Assembly: GCA_900545335.1 (NCBI GenBank) | Contig: UQYP01000006.1 | Span: 1 to 64,000, forward strand | Source: an uncultured Sutterella sp. | GTDB lineage: Bacteria > Pseudomonadota > Gammaproteobacteria > Burkholderiales > Burkholderiaceae_F | DNA length: 64,000 bases | Reading direction: 5' to 3' | In this document: positions 58,706-64,000 of the stretch, one piece after another | How the letters are laid out: every line of letters starts with the position of its first letter | Position numbering within the stretch: position 1 is the first letter of the stretch | Translations under genes and position numbers: made by a program | Notes under the pieces: generated by a model | Database searches by the model: none | What the model was told of the DNA's origin: nothing | What the model saw: the letters and a program-made list of their open reading frames with translations, nothing else

Positions 58706-59881
58706 ATGTCTGAAGATTTTTTAAAGCAACGCTTAACTCCCCTCACGGTGTTTGCAGCGCTTTTGATGACAATATTAGTGATGAGGGGACCTATTACCTG
58801 TGTGGGAGCCGTTGCTGACGAAATTATCGAGGCTCTTGGTATCGGTTACCCGGCTTACGGTTTTTTGTCTGCATTACCCATTGCATGTTTCGGTTTATTT
58901 TGTGCAGCAGCACCTGCAATGAGTCATCGTTTTGGGCTAATTGGCACTCTTTTGATTTCTCTGGTTTTGGTATTTGTTGGAGCTTTAGGCAGACTCCTGC
59001 CCTTTTATGCCACGATGCTCTTTGCAACAGGTCTGATCGGAATTGGCATTGCCCTTCTAAATGTTCTGATGCCAGTTCTTTTGCGGGATTATTTTCCCAA
59101 TAATATTCCTCTTGTCATGGGGTTATTTACCGGATTTATTGGTTTTTCAGGATCAATAGGCGCCTATTTTTCCGTTCCCCTTTTTTATGCAATGAATTCT
59201 CTGCTTGGCCCTTTGGGATTATGGGTTCTCATGGCAGGGACTGCGCTTCTGAGTTGGTTTTTAGTGCCCAAGCGCAAAAAAATTAGTGTTTCTGGCGGCG
59301 TTTTTGATTGGTCGTTACTTAAAAAGCCGCTAACCTGGGCAGTGATTTTTGTGATGGGTATGCAGTCGCTCACCATTTATACAACTGTTGCATGGTTGCC
59401 AACCATATTGGGTACTTTAGGATTTTCTGCATCAACTGCTGGTTTAGGTTCTGCGGTCTTTTTATTAGTCAGTGCTCCTGCGAGTATTCTCACCGCTGCT
59501 TATATTAAGCTTGTAAGAGGTGAACGCCCTGCAGCGCTTATTATGACCGCAAGTTTTGCTCTCGGCATTGTTCTTTGGCTTGCGGGCGGCGCAATGTCCT
59601 TTGTAGGCTGTGTTTTAGCAGGAATTCCTCAAGGCATCACATTTAGCATGGCGATGATTTTGATGGCTCAGAAAACTAATAATCTTTCTGAACTATTAGT
59701 TATCTCTAGCTTAGCTCAGGGGATCGGCTATGTGCTAGCTGGCTTTGGACCTTTTATTTGTGGTTTACTCTATCAAGGTGATGGAGACTGGGTCTCTGTG
59801 ATTGCCTTTATGTTGGGAGCTGTGATCCTTTGGGGCGTGAGCGCCTGGTACGCATTCGGAGACCGAAAGCTTTTTGATTAG
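58706..59881 (+). CDS. MFS transporter (CynX/NimT-like)
   Basis: This 391-residue transporter has 12 hydrophobic segments. MRGPITCVGAVADEIIEALGIGYPAYGFLSALPIACFG and LIGIGIALLNVLMPVLLRDYFPNNIPLVMGLFTGFIGFSGSIGAYFSVPLF are typical of the CynX/NimT (2-nitroimidazole, cyanate) branch. Start: ATG 58706; a GTG at 58700 is close to the terminator. Only 11 bases separate the tctC terminator from the gene, so its promoter must lie within or across that hairpin, or it depends on readthrough. Substrate unknown. Confidence 0.82.
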   Translation: MSEDFLKQRLTPLTVFAALLMTILVMRGPITCVGAVADEIIEALGIGYPAYGFLSALPIACFGLFCAAAPAMSHRFGLIGTLLISLVLVFVGALGRLLPFYATMLFATGLIGIGIALLNVLMPVLLRDYFPNNIPLVMGLFTGFIGFSGSIGAYFSVPLFYAMNSLLGPLGLWVLMAGTALLSWFLVPKRKKISVSGGVFDWSLLKKPLTWAVIFVMGMQSLTIYTTVAWLPTILGTLGFSASTAGLGSAVFLLVSAPASILTAAYIKLVRGERPAALIMTASFALGIVLWLAGGAMSFVGCVLAGIPQGITFSMAMILMAQKTNNLSELLVISSLAQGIGYVLAGFGPFICGLLYQGDGDWVSVIAFMLGAVILWGVSAWYAFGDRKLFD

Positions 59882-59902
59882 GCGCTCACTGATATCGGTT
59901 TT

Positions 59903-60436
59903 TTAATTTTTGCCTTTGATGGATGGAAAATCTTCAAGAAGCTCTTCTGTCACATTTTCAGCCAATTTTTCGTAAGGCGGCTTGATTTTGTTGTACGCAG
60001 ATGCGACAAGGTCTGTCGCTAAAGCGATGTGCCAATCGTCAAGCTGCGAGTTAGGCAGTGAATCAGACGAATAGGTCTTTTTGTAAATTAACTTACCTTG
60101 AGCATCGTGCATTTCGTAGTGAACACGAAGCTTTGTGTAAGTGCCCAAGACCGCATAATTATTTTGGACGCCTTCAATTCTTGCCACGAGTTTGGCATCA
60201 GCGTCGTTTGATTTTGGGGTTTCCTGAAGGACGTTATAGCCCTTCTCTTTTAACCCTTTTTGGGTCTTTTGAAGTAAAACTTGATAAATGTCGGACTCGA
60301 CTTTGTTTTTAGGCAATCCCGTGTATACGAAGATGCTGTCAATTCCTTCAGTATTAATTTCCGGTTGATGCCCAAAGGTCGTGCAACCAGTTATAAGTAC
60401 CGCACAGGCGGAGAGGGTCAAAAGCTTTGTACGCAT
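59903..60436 (-). CDS. Putative lipoprotein
   Basis: The 177-residue product begins MRTKLLTLSACAVLITGCTTFG, a lipoprotein signal with lipobox LITGC (Cys18). The mature part (VYTGLPKNKVESDIYQVLLQKTQKGLKEKGYNVLQET) resembles DUF-type envelope lipoproteins with a modest beta/alpha domain. No enzymatic motif. GGAGTTCG lies before the ATG. Convergent with the MFS gene (21 bases). Confidence 0.75.
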   Translation of the reverse strand: MRTKLLTLSACAVLITGCTTFGHQPEINTEGIDSIFVYTGLPKNKVESDIYQVLLQKTQKGLKEKGYNVLQETPKSNDADAKLVARIEGVQNNYAVLGTYTKLRVHYEMHDAQGKLIYKKTYSSDSLPNSQLDDWHIALATDLVASAYNKIKPPYEKLAENVTEELLEDFPSIKGKN

Positions 60437-60951
60437 TGGCGAACTCCGTCAAAAATGTTATTGAAGTCCGTCATTTTAACTAAAAAACTGTATATTCTTT
60501 ACAAAAAAATCGTAAAAAAATATGAATTCTCAATAAGTTATAGAGCAATCATCATTTTTCAGACAATACTTTAAACTGGTTGAGTAAAGAGATTTGCAAG
60601 TAAATTAATCTTAAAGTCAAACTTCAAATCAGCAAACTTATGGTGTTGGATGGGATGATTTCCTTTAATACTTTTTCAAGTTCTTCTTTAGTTCTATTGA
60701 CGAATGCCTCTTGAGGTTTTTGCCTTATTTTCTTTTTCTTAGAGATGCATTCTCAGCCATTTGATATTCCTATTCGTCTGCTATTTAGTAAACTATAAAA
60801 AACTAAAGCCCCTAATTTTAAGTTTCTCTTTAAGATAGCCATAATTTGTTTGATTTTTAGTAAGTTACGTCTTTTCTGAAGCTCTTCTTTAACTTTGAAA
60901 CTGTTTTTAGCTGATAGGGTTTTATTTGAAATAGCTTCGCGCTCTTGAGTA
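60437..60951. other. AT-rich spacer with a decayed ORF
   Basis: No intact gene. It carries the possible frameshifted ORF at 60624-60760 and otherwise AT-rich sequence with no terminator or promoter of note. The AT content and remnant suggest accessory DNA to its right. Confidence 0.4.
60624..60760 (-). pseudogene. Possible small frameshifted ORF
   Basis: On the minus strand MAENASLRKRK stops at TAA; a one-base shift there continues RQKPQEAFVNRTKEELEKVLKEIIPSNTISLLI to TGA at 60624. The two parts together would be about 44 residues, basic then amphipathic. Weak evidence; chance is possible. Confidence 0.25.
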
Positions 60952-61410
60952 TTAACGAAGATTCATTTTTAAATAAATCATGTCAATGAGTTGTCGGCCA
61001 TTTTCAATTATTGGTTTTGAGTAATGATCAATAAAAAAATTAGGGACTCTATGGCTATATTCAAAACCACAATTTTTGTAAAAGCGAAGAGTTTGCTCAT
61101 TTTCTCCAGTTCCGAGTATGAGCGTAGAGTATTGTTTACGGTAATGTGACACTATAAATTCAATCATGGTGCGGCCATAACCACGTTTTTGGCTATCGGT
61201 CCGGGTGGCTAGATTTTTAATTTCAACTGCACTCCCCTCTTCGGTAACCACACAAACCGTTTTTGCCTCACCCTCATCAAATAGGACAAACAAATCGCCT
61301 CGATCAAGATAGCGCTCGACCATGGGCCACTCTTCATCACCCAAAAGCAGAAGATCTTTAAAGCAACGCTTTAATTGTCCCTGATTAGTGTTAAATCTTT
61401 GAATTTCCAT
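60952..61410 (-). CDS. GNAT-family N-acetyltransferase
   Basis: The 152-residue product is a GNAT domain: acetyl-CoA loop VEIKNLATRTDSQKRGYGRTMIEFIVSHY (Q/RxxGxG form SQKRGYG) and LRFYKNCGFEYSHRVPNFF. It stands 7 bases after the Nudix gene on the same strand, so it belongs to the helicase-Nudix operon. Acceptor unknown. Confidence 0.82.
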   Translation of the reverse strand: MEIQRFNTNQGQLKRCFKDLLLLGDEEWPMVERYLDRGDLFVLFDEGEAKTVCVVTEEGSAVEIKNLATRTDSQKRGYGRTMIEFIVSHYRKQYSTLILGTGENEQTLRFYKNCGFEYSHRVPNFFIDHYSKPIIENGRQLIDMIYLKMNLR

Positions 61411-61417
61411 TAAATAG

Positions 61418-61822
61418 TTAAAAATTATTGCATTGCTTTAAATGACAGCGAACTTTTTCAATCAGACCTTGGTCAGCCGGTAACCAATCTACGGTATCAA
61501 GCGTTTCAAGGGTGAGCCACTTTGCTGCTTCATGCTCTTTGAGTACTAAGTGACCAGTTTTGACTGTGCAGAAGAAGCAATGCATGGTTAAATGAAATTT
61601 CGGATAATCATACTCAACCGTATCAATCAATTCTCCGACCTCGATTTCGGTGTCGAGTTCTTCCATAATTTCACGGACAAGGGCCTGCTGGGGTGTTTCG
61701 CCGGCTTCCATTTTTCCACCTGGGAATTCCCATCCGCCTTCAAATTCACCGTAGCCGCGCTGGGTAGCGAAAATCTTACCTTCGTGCTTGATGACAGCTG
61801 CGACTACTTCAATGATTTTCAT
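61418..61822 (-). CDS. Nudix hydrolase (MutT/NudG-like)
   Basis: 134 residues. Nudix box at 35-57: GGKMEAGETPQQALVREIMEEL, matching Gx5Ex7REUxEExGU up to the last Gly (D here). N-terminus MKIIEVVAAVIKHEGKIFATQR and a C-terminal WLPADQGLIEKV are typical of (deoxy)NTP pyrophosphohydrolases such as NudG/MutT. The substrate may be an oxidised or modified nucleotide. It starts 5 bases after the stop of the DUF3427-type helicase gene, so both are co-expressed. Confidence 0.85.
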   Translation of the reverse strand: MKIIEVVAAVIKHEGKIFATQRGYGEFEGGWEFPGGKMEAGETPQQALVREIMEELDTEIEVGELIDTVEYDYPKFHLTMHCFFCTVKTGHLVLKEHEAAKWLTLETLDTVDWLPADQGLIEKVRCHLKQCNNF

Positions 61823-61827
61823 GTTTA

Positions 61828-64000
61828 TTATCCTTCAGTTATATATTCATAGAGATCACTTCTAACAGGCACATCTAGCTTGTAGAGAATTTCGAAGGCC
61901 TTGTCGTTTGACTCTGGCATTGTAACCTCTTCGGGTTCGCCGTGTGCATTAATTTCACCTAAGAAATAGAACTCTTTGGCTTCGTTATCGTCTTTATTTT
62001 TACGGACAAAAAGGAAAATTCGATTATCTTTATCTTCTGGTGTTCGTTTAAATATATGATCAGCATCCGGTGAAGATTTTGATCGAGGATGTTTAGATAA
62101 TGCAATTAGTTCTGTCGGAGACAAAAAGCGGTCTTCATAAGCTATTGCATCGTCTTCCTTGATGTAATTGATGAAGACTGGAAGTGTCTTTGTCTCTTTA
62201 TCGTAGAAGTAACCTCCGATATTTTGAGCATTCATGTTGCGATTCCAGCCTAGAAGTCTCTGAACATCTTCGTAAGTGTACTTCTCGTACAACACAAAGT
62301 CGGTGTCTTTGTATAGCTTGTTGTATTGTTGTTGGTTTCTCTTCAAACCAAATGCAATGGTTTCAGAGAGAAACTTTTTAAAATAAGGATTCTGTTTAAT
62401 CCATGCTACAAACTCTGAGTCTAACTCCCATAAATTGTCTGACAGTTGATGAATAAAAGCTAAATTTTTTTGCTTGGCGCTATTAAAGTCGCCCTTGAAA
62501 ATTCTCTCTAAGCAATTAATTTTATTGGCATTTGAGCTAAAGTTCTTTTGAGAAGCCAGTTCATTAATCCACTTCACTAATTTAATAGGTTCTTGAGCTT
62601 GAGCGTTAGCTCTTGCAATTAAATCTGCAATCAGATGCAGTTCATCGACTCGTTTGCCTCTGGCAAATTTTTGGCTTACCCATCCGAGCATCCGTTCTTG
62701 CTTTTCATTTAATTGGCCTTTCGCTTCGAAAGCAAGCTCGTAACGATTTAAAAAGGTGTAGTAGGAACCAAACTTATCAAAAATTTTAATGGGGTCTATC
62801 GCACCATTTTGAATAAAATCGTCCAAGGAAGGAATTTTTCCTAGCTTAAACTTTAAATCTTGATAGGCTTCACGAATGAGTTTTGTATCGTTAGTTTTGG
62901 CTCGATCAATGGAGTCATAGATGCGTTTCCGGGCGATCTCATCAAAATGGATAGTTGAAGGTCCGGCGATAATGCTGTTGCCTGTAGAGACGATACGTCT
63001 CATGTTGTCTTTGTTGTAGGTACGGTCACTTGATAATGCGACCGGAATCATGTAGTTGTTGCGGTAGTTTCCGATGAAGTCTAAAACAACAAGGAAATCT
63101 TTGTTTTCGGCTTTGCGAAGTCCTCGTCCTAATTGTTGAACGAAAATGACAGGACTTTCAGTTGCTCGAAGCATAATGACCTGATTGACTTCAGGAATAT
63201 CGATACCTTCATTGAAAATGTCGACGGTAATAATGTAATCCAAGATGTCAGTACGGGTGCCACTGACTAATCGTTCAATTGTTTCTAGGCGCTTTTCTTG
63301 AGAATCAGCTCCGCTTAATGCTTCACATCGGATACCGTTTTTTCTTATCAGTCTGGCAAGCTCCTGAGCCTCATCGTTGCGAGAGCAGAAGATCAAGCCT
63401 TTTACCCTACCTTCTGAGTGACCATAATATCGTGCTTTATCTAAAATATGCTTTACTCTGGCTTCGCTTGTGAGCTTATTGAAGTCTCTAAACTCAGGAT
63501 CACCTTCTTTCTCTCCAAGATCGAGGTCAGTGATACCAAAATAATGAAACGGACATAAAAGGTCTGTTTCCAGCGCTTGCTTGAGTGAAATTTCGTGGGC
63601 AATGTTATGGTCAAATAAACTGAATACATCCACTCCGTCGGTGCGTGAGGGACTAGCAGTCATGCCTAACCAGAGTTTCGGAGAAAAATATTTCATGATT
63701 TTTTCGCTGTAACTCTTAGAGCCCGCGCGGTGAGCTTCGTCAATGATGATGACATCAAAGGTGTTTGGTGCAAACAACTCCAATGTGTCTTCCTTACTCA
63801 TTGTTTGCATTGTGGCAAAGATAAAATCAGAACTGAGGTTCTTATGACTGCCACTCAGAAGCCCCATGGATTTACTCTTTTTGAATATTTTCTCAAAAGT
63901 CTTTTTCGCTTGGATAGCGATTTGCTCACGGTGAACAAGAAAAAGTACTCGATTAGGTTTTTCAATCAAATCCCGCATCGCAAAGGCAGCAGCAAATGTT
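61828..64000 (-). CDS. SF2 helicase of DUF3427 type, 5' end outside the window
   Basis: At least 723 residues; the frame is open to the window edge, reading TFAAAFAMRDLIEK, i.e. just after the expected Walker A. Visible helicase motifs: Ib-like FIFATMQTM, II IIIDEAHRAGS, III LGMTASPSRTDG, IV GLIFCSRNDEAQELA, V TVDIFNEGIDIPEVNQVIML and VI FVQQLGRGLRKAENKDF. The C-terminal about 350 residues, ending in a FYFLGEINAHGEPEEV region, fit DUF3427. Family members usually begin with a PLD-type nuclease domain, which would be beyond the edge. Likely a nucleic-acid defence or repair enzyme. Confidence 0.83.
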   Translation of the reverse strand, partial: TFAAAFAMRDLIEKPNRVLFLVHREQIAIQAKKTFEKIFKKSKSMGLLSGSHKNLSSDFIFATMQTMSKEDTLELFAPNTFDVIIIDEAHRAGSKSYSEKIMKYFSPKLWLGMTASPSRTDGVDVFSLFDHNIAHEISLKQALETDLLCPFHYFGITDLDLGEKEGDPEFRDFNKLTSEARVKHILDKARYYGHSEGRVKGLIFCSRNDEAQELARLIRKNGIRCEALSGADSQEKRLETIERLVSGTRTDILDYIITVDIFNEGIDIPEVNQVIMLRATESPVIFVQQLGRGLRKAENKDFLVVLDFIGNYRNNYMIPVALSSDRTYNKDNMRRIVSTGNSIIAGPSTIHFDEIARKRIYDSIDRAKTNDTKLIREAYQDLKFKLGKIPSLDDFIQNGAIDPIKIFDKFGSYYTFLNRYELAFEAKGQLNEKQERMLGWVSQKFARGKRVDELHLIADLIARANAQAQEPIKLVKWINELASQKNFSSNANKINCLERIFKGDFNSAKQKNLAFIHQLSDNLWELDSEFVAWIKQNPYFKKFLSETIAFGLKRNQQQYNKLYKDTDFVLYEKYTYEDVQRLLGWNRNMNAQNIGGYFYDKETKTLPVFINYIKEDDAIAYEDRFLSPTELIALSKHPRSKSSPDADHIFKRTPEDKDNRIFLFVRKNKDDNEAKEFYFLGEINAHGEPEEVTMPESNDKAFEILYKLDVPVRSDLYEYITEG

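Noticed and set aside
1..64000. CRISPR array, rRNA operon, complete insertion sequence
   Set aside because: I saw no regularly spaced repeat-spacer series, no rRNA sequence, and no transposase frame with terminal inverted repeats.

Overview
The window looks like a chromosome segment of a gut-type betaproteobacterium, probably Burkholderiales near Sutterella/Parasutterella. This is inferred from gene content: a TctB-TctA-TctC tricarboxylate transporter, an RNase R/RlmB pair, a Ntn-type C69 dipeptidase, a DUF362/cyclophilin-like/flavodoxin redox block and many amino-acid-related genes. No 16S gene or marker set is present, so the assignment is tentative. Layout: 1-1960, phage-like small genes abutting the 3' end of tRNA-Leu(CAG), a likely edge of an integrated element. 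2.0-10.6 kb, conserved core: RNase R, RlmB, a Sel1-repeat protein, a lipoprotein, a strongly structured unannotated RNA, a FixJ-type response regulator and a C69 peptidase. 10.8-20.9 kb: a HipAB-like pair with repeated operator-like motifs, a D-serine dehydratase-like enzyme, glycerate kinase, a ParA/ribbon-helix-helix partition pair, two HAD phosphatases, an M20 amidohydrolase, a DnaQ-like exonuclease and endonuclease I. 21.2-28.4 kb: a UmuD-like self-cleaving regulator with UmuC, a P1B-type metal ATPase operon behind a Fur-like box, two decayed genes (one a second umuC tail) and a TauE-type exporter. 28.5-40.5 kb is the accessory core: a leftward cluster (WYL regulator, PD-(D/E)XK nuclease, two paralogous unknowns, MoxR AAA ATPase, HExxH/VWA protein, short overlapping ORF), then a divergent unknown gene and four tandem paralogs of an unrecognised family in A-B-A-B order. 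40.8-43.2 kb: an autotransporter broken by an in-frame stop and carrying long G tracts. 43.5-59.9 kb: transporters (YuiF-like, MATE, Fsr-like and other MFS), a redox block, a LysR regulator, tRNA-Gln(CTG) and a tctBAC operon preceded by three TGTCATA repeats at 11-bp period, the form of a Pho box. 59.9-64.0 kb: a lipoprotein, a GNAT, a Nudix hydrolase and a truncated SF2 helicase of DUF3427 type. The best candidates for undescribed biology are the MoxR/VWA/nuclease/WYL cluster at 29.3-36.0 kb and the A-B-A-B paralog array at 37.4-40.5 kb. The array duplicated together with its upstream sequence and has a poly-G tract at the ribosome-binding site of its first gene. All functional calls rest on reading the sequence by eye; no search was run.
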